Position numbers and translations under genes: made by a program. This document shows positions 1 to 6,449 of a DNA stretch of 8,227 nt, piece by piece. This stretch comes from Candidatus Omnitrophota bacterium. Its GTDB lineage: Bacteria; Omnitrophota; Gorgyraeia; Gygaellales; Profunditerraquicolaceae. The stretch lies in NCBI GenBank assembly GCA_018814745.1, contig JAHIZC010000128.1, forward strand, positions 1 to 8,227. The letters are read 5' to 3'. Under the pieces are notes generated by a model. The model did not search any database. It was not told the origin of the DNA and saw only the letters and a list, made by a program, of their open reading frames with translations. The stretch's first letter is position 1; each line of letters opens with the position of its first letter.

Positions 1-43
1 ATGCCTTGATTACCACGCGGTCCCCTAATGGTTTGATATTCAT
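1..43 (-). CDS. groES: Co-chaperonin GroES, N-terminal 14 codons only (runs off left edge)
   Basis: The ATG at 43-41 opens a frame reading MNIKPLGDRVVIKA, which matches the conserved start of the 10-kDa co-chaperonin family (typically MxIKPLxDRVVxK). GroES forms the heptameric lid on GroEL and assists ATP-dependent protein folding in the cytoplasm. Only 14 codons plus one base lie inside the window, so the mobile loop and the rest of the protein cannot be checked. The start is supported by an ideal ribosome binding site 7 bases upstream. A CIRCE operator and a sigma70-type promoter lie further upstream, which is the usual arrangement for a groESL operon, so groEL is expected beyond the left edge (inference). 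Confidence 0.93.
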   Translation of the reverse strand, partial: MNIKPLGDRVVIKA

Positions 44-50
44 TCCCTAC

Positions 51-58
51 ACCTCCTT
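51..58 (-). promoter_or_regulatory. groES ribosome binding site
   Basis: AAGGAGGT on the minus strand is a near-perfect complement to the 3' end of 16S rRNA and sits 7 bases before the groES ATG. It is much stronger than the sites before coaX, uvrB, nadC and valS, which rely on overlapping starts and stops. This suggests independent, high-level translation of groES. Confidence 0.9.
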
Positions 59-68
59 AAATGAGCAC

Positions 69-101
69 TTGATATTTGACATTGAAAATGTCAAGTATCA
101 A
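69..101 (-). repeat. 15-bp inverted repeat (hairpin) in the groES leader
   Basis: The plus strand reads TTGATATTTGACATT, then GAA, then AATGTCAAGTATCAA. The arms are complementary at 14 of 15 positions with a 3-base loop. In the groES leader RNA this would form a long A/U-rich stem ending 10 bases upstream of the ribosome binding site. No U-tract follows it in the transcribed direction, so it is not an intrinsic terminator. It could stabilise the 5' end of the mRNA, bind a dimeric regulator as DNA, or be an inserted intergenic repeat like those seen in valS and nadC. The sequence does not decide between these. Confidence 0.75.
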
Positions 102-131
102 TCTTCTTTGTTTTTCTACTCTGAACGTAAT

Positions 132-158
132 TTAGCACTCTAAATCCTGGAGTGCTAA
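132..158 (-). promoter_or_regulatory. CIRCE operator (HrcA binding site)
   Basis: TTAGCACTC, a 9-base spacer and GAGTGCTAA form a perfect 9-9-9 inverted repeat identical to the CIRCE consensus. CIRCE is bound by the HrcA repressor, whose folding depends on GroEL, giving heat-shock induction and feedback control of groESL and often dnaK operons. The element begins on the last base of the -10 box and spans the expected transcription start, so HrcA binding should block initiation. It would also be transcribed into the groES leader. hrcA itself is not in this window. Confidence 0.97.
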
Positions 159-185
159 TTATAAAAGAAAAAAATTTTTTGTCAA
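158..185 (-). promoter_or_regulatory. Sigma70-type promoter of groES
   Basis: On the minus strand a consensus -35 box TTGACA (185-180) is followed after 16 bases by a consensus -10 box TATAAT (163-158). The spacer is an A-tract/T-tract that is probably intrinsically curved. Transcription should start around position 151, inside CIRCE. Both hexamers match the consensus fully, so the promoter should be strong and held in check by HrcA. I see no intrinsic terminator between the upstream lipoprotein gene and this promoter, so readthrough from the upstream operon into groES is possible. Nothing else recognisable lies in the 44-206 gap beyond the elements listed. Confidence 0.9.
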
Positions 186-206
186 GACTTTTTTTGCAAT
201 TAATTG

Positions 207-458
207 TTACTTAACTGCTTCCTCTTCTTCGACTTTCTTCTCTGCTCCAAAAACCCCGAATCCTGCAAGCTTGCTATTTAACTCTTTAATTTCTCCTTCT
301 TTTTCCTGCAATTGCACTTGCAGACTCTTAATTTTTTCTTCTTGTTGAGAGAGTGCCTGATGAAGCTGAGCAATCTCTTCCTGCGTCAACCTGCCTTTGG
401 AAGCAGACGCGCAACCAAACAGCCCTAAACATAACCCGATCACTAAAAGCCTCCTCAC
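207..458 (-). CDS. Small coiled-coil lipoprotein of unknown function (83 aa)
   Basis: I do not recognise this gene as a named family. Residues 1-16 form a classic lipoprotein signal: MRR, a hydrophobic core, and a lipobox LFG|C with Cys16 as the predicted acylation site. Residue +2 is Ala, so by the E. coli rule it would go to the outer membrane. Residues about 25-65 are rich in Glu, Gln, Lys and Leu with heptad spacing, consistent with a single coiled coil; the tail is acidic (KKVEEEEAVK). The GTG start overlaps the coaX stop as GTGA and is preceded by GAGGTG 5 bases upstream. An alternative GTG at 443 follows an AGGAGG motif but would lose the basic n-region, so I prefer 458. It is the last gene of the operon and ends in TAA. 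A role as an envelope spacer or adaptor is only a guess from its shape. Confidence 0.8.
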   Translation of the reverse strand: MRRLLVIGLCLGLFGCASASKGRLTQEEIAQLHQALSQQEEKIKSLQVQLQEKEGEIKELNSKLAGFGVFGAEKKVEEEEAVK

Positions 459-1213
459 TTCTTCACCTCACTTTCGTAATTTACCTGATAGATATAATAC
501 AACCCTTTTAAGGTCAGATCATTGTCTATCCTGTTGAACCGATTACAGTACTTTTTGATAAAATTAACTTTTCCTCCGGTGCCGATCACTTTAGCGTTTT
601 TTCCTATTATTCCTTTTGTCCTATCACTGAGATAATTTATCGACGCTCCAAAACCAAAGAGAATACCGCTTAAAATGCTGCTTTTGGTATCTCTGCCGAT
701 AAAACTTCTTGGTTTTTCTAATTTTACTTTGGGAAGAAGCGCGGTCCTATCAGTAAGTGCATCGAGTGAAATATCAAGGCCGGGTAAAATCATGCCGCCC
801 AAGTACTCTCTTTTTTTCGATATCACATCCAAGGTAACCGCAGTTCCAAAATCAATAATGATTAACGGAGAACCATAAAGCAGCGTTCCTGCATAAGCAT
901 TGACCAGGCGGTCTGAACCAACCTCTCCAGGATTATGATAAAGGTTTTTAATCGGGACCTTTATACCTCTGCCGATCAAACGCGGCCTCTTACCGGATAA
1001 TACTTTTATATCTTGCGCAAGAACTCGGCATGCTTCAGGAACAACGCTACAAATGATTGTATCATCAATCTTATACCTGGTAAATATTTTTTTTATAATT
1101 TTTTTGTAATTTTTTTGTTTAGTCGGTATACTTACTCTCTTTATCAAGTATCTACTTTGAAAGATACCCATACCTATATTACTATTACCTATATCTATAG
1201 CCAGTAGTCTCAT
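455..1213 (-). CDS. coaX: Type III pantothenate kinase CoaX (252 aa)
   Basis: This cytoplasmic enzyme catalyses ATP-dependent phosphorylation of pantothenate, the first step from vitamin B5 to coenzyme A. Visible family motifs in order are the phosphate-binding DIGNSN (7-12), [13 protein letters not shown] (94-106) with the probable catalytic Asp101, [10 protein letters not shown] (121-130, second phosphate motif) and GGMILPG (139-145). The length is normal for the family. It belongs to the ASKHA fold and is distinct from the type I and II kinases. The ATG overlaps the uvrB stop as ATGA, and its own TGA overlaps the next start as GTGA. No clear Shine-Dalgarno site is seen, so coupling to uvrB translation is likely. 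A Lys-rich stretch at residues 32-44 is encoded by three runs of seven or eight A residues, a possible slippage site. Confidence 0.95.
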   Translation of the reverse strand: MRLLAIDIGNSNIGMGIFQSRYLIKRVSIPTKQKNYKKIIKKIFTRYKIDDTIICSVVPEACRVLAQDIKVLSGKRPRLIGRGIKVPIKNLYHNPGEVGSDRLVNAYAGTLLYGSPLIIIDFGTAVTLDVISKKREYLGGMILPGLDISLDALTDRTALLPKVKLEKPRSFIGRDTKSSILSGILFGFGASINYLSDRTKGIIGKNAKVIGTGGKVNFIKKYCNRFNRIDNDLTLKGLYYIYQVNYESEVKK

Positions 1214-3171
1214 TTTTTTATTTCTTTTATCTTATCTCTGATCTTGGCGGCTTTTTCAAATTGTAAGTTCCTGGCAGCCAACTCCATTTCATATTGTAAT
1301 TGAGAAATATATTTATGCAACTGAAATTCCTCTACGTTCTCTCCGGTCAACTGCATCACAAAATCCTGCGCCTCCTCCAGGCCTTCGATTCCCTGCTTTA
1401 TCGCCTTTCTGATCGTCTGAGGGATAATCTTATTCTTTTTATTAAACTCCAGCTGCATCTTGCGCCTGCGGCTGCTTTCATCGATCGCCCTCTTCATCGA
1501 ACCGGTGATATTATCTGCGTACATAATCACTTTACCGTTAATATTGCGGGCGGCGCGTCCTGCAACCTGTATCAAAGCGGTCGCCGAACGCAGAAAGCCC
1601 TCCTTATCAGCATCTAAAATAGCGACCAGCGACACCTCAGGTAAATCCAGTCCCTCCCTAAGGAGATTTATCCCCACAAGACAATCGAATTTCTTTTCTC
1701 TTAATTCCCTCAATATTTTCGACCTTTCGATAGTCTTGATCTCAGAGTGCAGATATTTTACCTTGAGCCCCTTCTCCTGTAAATAAGACGTCAAGTCCTC
1801 GGCCATTCTCTTAGTTAAAGTCGTCACCAGCACCCGCTCGTTTATCTTGGCCCTCAACTTTACCTCTTTGATCAAGTCTTCTATCTGTCCTTCGCTGGGC
1901 TTAAGAATAATCTCAGGGTCAATTAAGCCGGTAGGACGGATAATCTGCTCAATCACCCTGCCTTTACTTTTTTTGATCTCGTACTGATTAGGTGTAGCCG
2001 AGACAAAAACTATTCTTTTATTAAAATCATTGAATTCATTAAACTTCAATGGACGGTTATCTAAACAGGAGGGCAGCCTAAAACCGTAATCGACCAATAT
2101 CTCTTTCCTGGCGCGGTCACCTTCATACATCCCCCTGATCTGCGGTATAGTCACATGCGATTCGTCAATGATCGTCAGGAAATCCTTAGGGAAATAGTCG
2201 ATTAAGCAATACGGCCGGCTGCCCGGCTCCCTGCCGGAGAGATGCCTGGCATAATTCTCGATTCCGTGACAATAACTGATCTCCTTGATCATCTCTATAT
2301 CATAGCGCGTGCGGGATTCAAGGCGCTGGGCTTCTAAAAGTTTATTTTCGCTCTTTAGAAAATTTAATCTCTCTTTTAGCTCTGACTCTATAGATTCAAG
2401 CGCAGACTCTACTCTCTGGCCGGATACGATGAAATGCTTAGCCGGGTATACTGCGACTTTCTCGATTAAATTCAAGGTATTTGCTGTTAGAGGATCTATT
2501 TCGGATATCTTCTCAATCTTATCTTGAAAGAATTCTATACGTAAAGCTTTCTCTAAATAAGAAGGGAATACTTCAACCACGTCTCCTCTTACCCTAATCT
2601 TGCCGCGAATGAATTCATAATCATTCCTTTCATACTGTATCCGGACTAATCTGGCGATCAATTCATCCCGAGAGATAGTCTGGCCCTTTTCAAGAAAAAC
2701 CAGCAGCTCCCGATAATCCTCAGGAGAACCGAGATTGTAAATACAGGATACTGAAGCGACGATTAAACAATCATTCCTTGACATAAGTGAGCTGGTGGAT
2801 GATAACCTGAGGCGATCCAGCCTATCGTTAATCGAAGCATCCTTTTCTATGTAGGTATCCGTAGAAGGTACGTAGGCCTCCGGCTGGTAATAATCGTAAT
2901 AACTGACAAAATATTCTACGGCGTTATCTGGGAAAAACTCTTTAAATTCCGCGTAGAGTTGAGCGGCAAGAGTCTTATTATGGGAAATCACCAGGGTCGG
3001 CAGATTGACCTTAGCGATCAGATTAGCCAATGTAAATGTCTTACCCGAGCCGGTTACCCCCAAAAGCGTATTAAAGTTGCCCCCGGAAGCGATCGACTTG
3101 TTCAGTTCCTCAATCGCCCTGGGCTGATCACCGCAAGGTTTATAATGCGAGACTAATTTAAACTTATCCAT
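1210..3171 (-). CDS. uvrB: Excinuclease ABC subunit B (UvrB)
   Basis: UvrB is the damage-verifying helicase-like subunit of nucleotide excision repair; UvrA loads it onto lesions and it recruits UvrC for incision. Numbering from the ATG at 3171 (653 aa), visible motifs are Walker A GVTGSGKT (38-45), the aromatic beta-hairpin region [17 protein letters not shown] (91-107) that clamps DNA, DESH (336-339, Walker B/motif II), SATP (391-394, motif III), QVAGRAARN (535-543, motif VI), and a C-terminal UVR domain (about 619-653) that contacts UvrC. The length is typical and no key motif is missing. A TTG one codon upstream (3174) is possible, but the ATG makes a TGATG overlap with the nadC stop, a common coupling junction, so I chose it. 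The stop overlaps coaX as ATGA. Confidence 0.98.
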   Translation of the reverse strand: MDKFKLVSHYKPCGDQPRAIEELNKSIASGGNFNTLLGVTGSGKTFTLANLIAKVNLPTLVISHNKTLAAQLYAEFKEFFPDNAVEYFVSYYDYYQPEAYVPSTDTYIEKDASINDRLDRLRLSSTSSLMSRNDCLIVASVSCIYNLGSPEDYRELLVFLEKGQTISRDELIARLVRIQYERNDYEFIRGKIRVRGDVVEVFPSYLEKALRIEFFQDKIEKISEIDPLTANTLNLIEKVAVYPAKHFIVSGQRVESALESIESELKERLNFLKSENKLLEAQRLESRTRYDIEMIKEISYCHGIENYARHLSGREPGSRPYCLIDYFPKDFLTIIDESHVTIPQIRGMYEGDRARKEILVDYGFRLPSCLDNRPLKFNEFNDFNKRIVFVSATPNQYEIKKSKGRVIEQIIRPTGLIDPEIILKPSEGQIEDLIKEVKLRAKINERVLVTTLTKRMAEDLTSYLQEKGLKVKYLHSEIKTIERSKILRELREKKFDCLVGINLLREGLDLPEVSLVAILDADKEGFLRSATALIQVAGRAARNINGKVIMYADNITGSMKRAIDESSRRRKMQLEFNKKNKIIPQTIRKAIKQGIEGLEEAQDFVMQLTGENVEEFQLHKYISQLQYEMELAARNLQFEKAAKIRDKIKEIKK

Positions 3172-4010
3172 CAAAGAATCTCTAGGCTTATATCAACTGA
3201 AGGGGCAGAGTGGGTTAATTCTCCGACAGAGATTAGGTCTACGCCGGCAGAAGCGATCTTTCTGACATTCTTTAAGCTCACTCCGCCTGAAGCTTCTAAT
3301 TGAGGTGTTAGGTTGCAGGTTTTAGGTAATAGGCTGTTTCTGATTTTAACTGCCTTTTTCATATCTTCTATACTCATATTATCTAACATGATTATATCGG
3401 GTTGAAGTTTCATGGCTTTACTAAACTCGCTTAATCTCTTGACCTCTATCTCTGTCTTAATCCCCTTTATATTTTTTCCAAAGCCCAGGGCCCAGAACCT
3501 AGAACCTAGAACCTTTAGATGATTATCCTTCACTAATAACATTTCATCCAGGCTGGACCGATGATTAAATCCGCCGCCAATCCTTACCGCATACTTTTCT
3601 AAAATACGCAGCCCGGGGATAGTCTTGCGTGTATCAAGAATCTTTGCTTTGTAAGCCTTCACTGCTAAAACATATTTCCTGGTGATTGTAGAGATCCCGC
3701 AAAGGTGGCTAAAGAAATTCAAAGCAACCCTCTCCGCAGTCAATATAGCTCTAGCACAACCAGAGATTCTGGCGATCTGCTTACCTTTCTTCACCCAATC
3801 ACCGTCAGATACCAAGTTCTTAAATTTGATATTTTTATCCAGTGACCTTAATGCTAATAGAAAGGTACCCAGGCCGCAAACCACGCAATCCTCTTTAGCC
3901 AGAAGCACAGCCTTTACTACCTTACTTCCAGGCACGATTGAGTTTGTGGTGATGTCCCCTGACCCGATATCTTCCTTTAATGCGTTCTTTACTATTTTTT
4001 CTAGATCCAT
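3171..4010 (-). CDS. nadC: Nicotinate-nucleotide pyrophosphorylase (carboxylating), quinolinate phosphoribosyltransferase (279 aa)
   Basis: NadC converts quinolinate and PRPP to nicotinate mononucleotide, CO2 and pyrophosphate in de novo NAD synthesis. Motifs in order are [10 protein letters not shown] (13-22), TAERVALNF (91-99), TRKTIPGLR (127-135), GGGFNHR (145-151), LLVKDNH (158-164), EIEV (187-190), DIIMLDNM (205-212), LEASGGV (238-244) and the C-terminal [18 protein letters not shown]. The Arg, Lys and His residues that bind quinolinate and PRPP in this family (R94, R128, K129, H150, R151, K161) all appear present. Total length is normal. Two period-7 repeat tracts are read in frame, at residues 166-172 and 226-236; the second makes the strand before LEASGG about five residues longer than usual. 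The ATG lies 4 bases after the valS stop; nadA and nadB are not in the window. Confidence 0.96.
   Translation of the reverse strand: MDLEKIVKNALKEDIGSGDITTNSIVPGSKVVKAVLLAKEDCVVCGLGTFLLALRSLDKNIKFKNLVSDGDWVKKGKQIARISGCARAILTAERVALNFFSHLCGISTITRKYVLAVKAYKAKILDTRKTIPGLRILEKYAVRIGGGFNHRSSLDEMLLVKDNHLKVLGSRFWALGFGKNIKGIKTEIEVKRLSEFSKAMKLQPDIIMLDNMSIEDMKKAVKIRNSLLPKTCNLTPQLEASGGVSLKNVRKIASAGVDLISVGELTHSAPSVDISLEIL
3303..3333 (+). repeat. Period-7 AGGTNNN tract inside nadC
   Basis: Reading the plus strand, AGGT recurs exactly every seven bases at 3303, 3310, 3317 and 3324, followed by AGG at 3331. In the nadC frame it encodes about residues 226-236 ([11 protein letters not shown]), just before the conserved LEASGG motif. 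Compared with family members as I recall them, the spacing from LDN to EASGG is about five residues longer here, which suggests that the tract was inserted or expanded in frame. Confidence 0.7.
3494..3514 (-). repeat. Three perfect tandem copies of AGGTTCT inside nadC
   Basis: The minus strand carries three identical heptamers AGGTTCT (plus-strand AGAACCT at 3494, 3501 and 3508), followed in the transcribed direction by a GGGCCCTGGGC stretch. The units share the AGGTNNN pattern of the tract at 3303-3333 but lie in the opposite orientation. Read in frame they encode residues 166-172 (KVLGSRF) in the variable segment between KDNH and EIEV. The length of this segment is close to that of other NadC proteins, so replacement or divergence rather than net insertion is possible. 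Confidence 0.75.
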
Positions 4011-4014
4011 TTTC

Positions 4015-5559
4015 TTAATTTAGCTCATCAGACATCAGCTTTAAACGTTTCAACTGATCACTTAATTTTTCCTTATTCTCTTTCTCTTTCTCTACGACTT
4101 CCCGAGGAGCCTTTTTGATAAAATTTTTGTTCTCAAGCATCTTTTCTTTAGACTCAAGCGCCTTCTTAATCTCTAAGATCTTATCTCCAAGTTTCCGCCT
4201 CTCTCTTTCTATATCAAGCAAACCCGCAAAGTGAAGATATATATCAATCTCTTCTCCTGTGGCACTAATTGTCCCCTGAGGCCTCTTGCTGGAACTTTGC
4301 AATTCCAGGCCCTCTAATCTCGCCAGGCTGATAATCAGATTAGAATTTTTTCTTATTAATTCGGCCTTGCTCTTAGAGTGTGAATAAATCGAGACCTTTA
4401 CTTTCGCATCACTCTTTAAATCTATAGCCTTACGGAGATTTCTCGCTTGAGTGATGATATCAAAGATTGATTGCGCCTCTAGCTCTAATTTTTTGTCAAT
4501 TAACTCCTCTTGTATGTGCGGTAAAGACTGATTCATAATCGAGCCGGCTTGAGGATTGATCTTACTCCAGATATCCTCGCTGATATAGGGCATAAAGGGA
4601 TGTAACACCCGTAGGAATTTCTCTAAGACCTTATACATCACCACTTGATTTTGGGTGAGCTTTATATTAAGTTTAGTCAACTCCAGGTACCAATCGCAAA
4701 ACTCATGCCAGAAGAAACTATAAAGCATGTTCGCGGCCTCATTAAACCTGTATTGCTTTAAGTTTTTATCTACCTGCCTAAGCAGCGAATAAAACCTGCT
4801 TAATATCCATCGGTTGACCAAATCCAGGTCCTCTTGCTTAAAAAATTTACATAGATCCTTATTGATATTATCTTGGTCTAGATTCATCATAATGAATCTA
4901 GAGGCATTCCAAATTTTGTTGGCAAAATTCCTACCCTGCTCAAACCTCTCCTTTGATAAAAATACATCCTGCCCCTGTGATGTTATGGAAATCAAACTAA
5001 AACGCAGGGCATCCGTTCCGTATTCATCAATAATCTCTAAAGGATCGATTGCATTCCCCAGAGACTTAGACATCTTTTTACCCTCTATATCTCTGACAGT
5101 TCCGTGGATATAGACGTCTTTAAAGGGAATATCTTTCATAAAGTGTAACCCTGCCATGATCATCCGCGCGACCCAAAAAAAGATTATCTCCGGGGCAGTA
5201 ACCAAAACAGATGTAGGATAAAAATAATCTAAGTCAGCTTTCTGAACGCGGATTTTCGCAGATTGCACACAGATATCCGCAGATGATTTATCTGCGTTAA
5301 TCTGCGTTTGATTTGCGGGAATCTGCGTTAAAAAGGGCCAATAAAAAGTTGCGAACGGCCAAAGCCAGCTTGAAAACCAGGTATCCAAGACATCTTCGTC
5401 TTGATAAATATCAACCGAACCACATTCTGGACACTTATCTGGCTTGATCTTAGAAACAATGATTCCTTTCGAGCTTTCAGCCTTCAGCTTTCTGCTTTCT
5501 GCTTTTGCTGACAGCTGACAGCTCCTGCCTGCCGGCAGGCATGGGACAGCTGACAGCTT
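4015..5559 (-). CDS. valS: ValRS C-terminal fragment: KMSKS half, anticodon-binding and coiled-coil domains
   Basis: This frame, shifted by -1 from the middle fragment, is open from just after a TAG at 5562-5560. ValRS similarity resumes at about 5470 with [17 protein letters not shown], then [27 protein letters not shown], and [10 protein letters not shown] (KMSKS at 5076-5062). The anticodon-binding domain ([12 protein letters not shown] to FCDWYLEL) and a charged C-terminal tRNA-binding coiled coil of about 65 residues follow. Between the WPF and DYFYPTS motifs about 30 extra residues come from an in-frame 83-base quasi-palindrome. A TTG at 5388 is the first start-like codon in one reading but lies inside the conserved VLDTWFSS block, so it is not a real start. 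Confidence 0.8.
   Translation of the reverse strand, partial: KLSAVPCLPAGRSCQLSAKAESRKLKAESSKGIIVSKIKPDKCPECGSVDIYQDEDVLDTWFSSWLWPFATFYWPFLTQIPANQTQINADKSSADICVQSAKIRVQKADLDYFYPTSVLVTAPEIIFFWVARMIMAGLHFMKDIPFKDVYIHGTVRDIEGKKMSKSLGNAIDPLEIIDEYGTDALRFSLISITSQGQDVFLSKERFEQGRNFANKIWNASRFIMMNLDQDNINKDLCKFFKQEDLDLVNRWILSRFYSLLRQVDKNLKQYRFNEAANMLYSFFWHEFCDWYLELTKLNIKLTQNQVVMYKVLEKFLRVLHPFMPYISEDIWSKINPQAGSIMNQSLPHIQEELIDKKLELEAQSIFDIITQARNLRKAIDLKSDAKVKVSIYSHSKSKAELIRKNSNLIISLARLEGLELQSSSKRPQGTISATGEEIDIYLHFAGLLDIERERRKLGDKILEIKKALESKEKMLENKNFIKKAPREVVEKEKENKEKLSDQLKRLKLMSDELN
4877..4902. repeat. 11-bp perfect inverted repeat within valS
   Basis: TCTAGATTCAT, a 4-base loop CATA, and ATGAATCTAGA form a perfect 11-bp inverted repeat. 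It encodes part of the conserved [11 protein letters not shown] segment that starts the anticodon-binding region, so the amino acid sequence is explained by ValRS homology. The symmetry may therefore be chance from codon choice. No U-tract follows it, so it does not look like a terminator. Confidence 0.6.
5246..5328. repeat. 83-base quasi-palindromic repeat inserted in frame in valS (CGCAGAT family)
   Basis: Two 39-base arms flank a 5-base loop; the arms are complementary at 28 of 39 positions. Each arm is itself built from near-copies of ACGCAGATT (three clear copies in one arm, and ATCTGCGG, ATCTGTGT, ATCTGCGA and ATCCGCGT in the other). The element is translated in the ValRS frame as about 30 residues ([14 protein letters not shown] and following) that have no counterpart between the WP and YPTS motifs of other ValRS proteins. 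I recall similar CGCAGATTAACGCAGAT repeats between genes in various bacterial genomes; that is memory and not a search result. Confidence 0.8.
5472..5559. repeat. Composite repeat with GC palindrome in valS; contains the frameshift
   Basis: On the plus strand two identical 14-mers GACAGCTGACAGCT (5510-5523 and 5545-5558) flank a perfect 16-base palindrome TGCCTGCCGGCAGGCA (5526-5541). To the left lies a purine/pyrimidine-biased tract of degenerate CTTTCTGC and CTTTCAGC units (5472-5507). The whole stretch falls between the ValRS segments ending YYC and beginning KGIIVSK and has no family counterpart. Its length as drawn (about 88-89 bases) is not a multiple of three, in agreement with the -1 frame change seen across it. 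Exact ends cannot be fixed without an uninterrupted relative. Confidence 0.8.
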
Positions 5560-6449
5560 CTACAATAATAAACTGGCAGTCTATGCCCCCACCAGATTTG
5601 TCTGGAAATACACCAATCCTGGATATTCTCCATCCAGTTCAGATATACTTTCCTCCAACGCTCGGGATAAAATTTAATCTTTCCCTTCCTTACCACATCC
5701 AATGCGGGTTTGGATAATGGTTTCATTTTAACGAACCATTGTTTAGATAAATATGGCTCGATTATTGTATGACAACGGTAACAATGCCCTACGGATAACT
5801 GATGGTCTTCGGTTTTATCCAATAAATTTCTCTCTTTTAAATCCTTTAAAATTACCTCTCTCGCTTCAAATCTATCCAATCCAGAATAATCGCCGGCATT
5901 CTCATTCATCCTGGCGTCAGGATACATCACGTTTACAAACTCTAATTTATGTTTCCTACCTAAGAGATAATCATTAGGATCATGTGCCGGAGTGACCTTT
6001 ACCGCTCCGGTCCCGAATTTCACATCTACCATATTATCGGCAATTACCTTTATCTCCCTGCTAACTAAAGGTAAGAGCAAGGTCTTGCCGATAAACTTTT
6101 TATACCGCTTATCTTTGGGGTTAACCGCAACCGCAGTATCTCCCAGCATCGTCTCCGGCCTAGTGGTAGCTACAACTACAAAATTATCCGGATCATCCTT
6201 AAAAGGATACTTTAAATAGTAAAGATTGCCCTTTAACTCTCTGTGCGGAGCTTCTTCGTCTGAAAGCGCAGTTTGACAACGCGGACACCAGTTGATGATA
6301 TAATTTCCCTGATAGATCAATCCTTCTTCATATAATTTAACGAACACCTCAAGCACTGCATCGGAATACTCCTGATCCATAGTAAAGCGCGTGCGCTGCC
6401 AATCGCAGGATGCGCCTAACTTTTTAAGCTGGCGGATTATCGTTGAACC
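5484..6449 (-). CDS. valS: ValRS middle fragment: editing (CP1) domain and catalytic continuation
   Basis: This segment is open in the same frame as the N-terminal fragment, from directly after the TAA down to a TGA at 5486-5484. It holds the tetracysteine-like WCPRC, the editing-domain signatures [13 protein letters not shown] and [15 protein letters not shown], and the second-half motif [14 protein letters not shown]. The last 25 or so residues after YYC are encoded by a repeat element and do not resemble ValRS. An in-frame ATG occurs at 6380 ([11 protein letters not shown] follows), but no Shine-Dalgarno site precedes it and it lies within a conserved block, so it is not a plausible independent start. 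Confidence 0.8.
   Translation of the reverse strand, partial: GSTIIRQLKKLGASCDWQRTRFTMDQEYSDAVLEVFVKLYEEGLIYQGNYIINWCPRCQTALSDEEAPHRELKGNLYYLKYPFKDDPDNFVVVATTRPETMLGDTAVAVNPKDKRYKKFIGKTLLLPLVSREIKVIADNMVDVKFGTGAVKVTPAHDPNDYLLGRKHKLEFVNVMYPDARMNENAGDYSGLDRFEAREVILKDLKERNLLDKTEDHQLSVGHCYRCHTIIEPYLSKQWFVKMKPLSKPALDVVRKGKIKFYPERWRKVYLNWMENIQDWCISRQIWWGHRLPVYYCRSCQLSHACRQAGAVSCQQKQKAES

Noticed and set aside
187..206. Rho-independent terminator after the lipoprotein gene
   Set aside because: CAATTAATTG followed by an A-run in the transcribed direction is a weak stem with no U-tract, so it does not qualify.
675..878. Plus-strand open frames across coaX, uvrB, nadC, valS and cimA
   Set aside because: All lie opposite well-supported genes, lack recognisable motifs and ribosome binding sites, and are explained as antisense shadows.
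5484..5486. TGA in valS read as selenocysteine or Trp
   Set aside because: The frame after this TGA does not resemble ValRS; similarity resumes only in the shifted frame, so readthrough would not restore the protein.
5484..5559. Programmed -1 ribosomal frameshift in valS
   Set aside because: No X-XXY-YYZ slippery heptamer in the zero frame is seen in the window where both frames are open; CAA AAG there lacks the required leading triplet. The GC palindrome lies upstream of most candidate sites rather than downstream.
5508..5559. CRISPR repeat-spacer unit
   Set aside because: Only two 14-base copies, lying within a coding gene, with a palindromic interval in place of a spacer and no cas genes nearby.
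5484..6380. valS as a naturally split three-gene synthetase
   Set aside because: The putative internal starts (ATG at 6380, TTG at 5388) fall inside conserved blocks and lack ribosome binding sites; the breaks do not fall at domain boundaries, and one lies in a repeat element.
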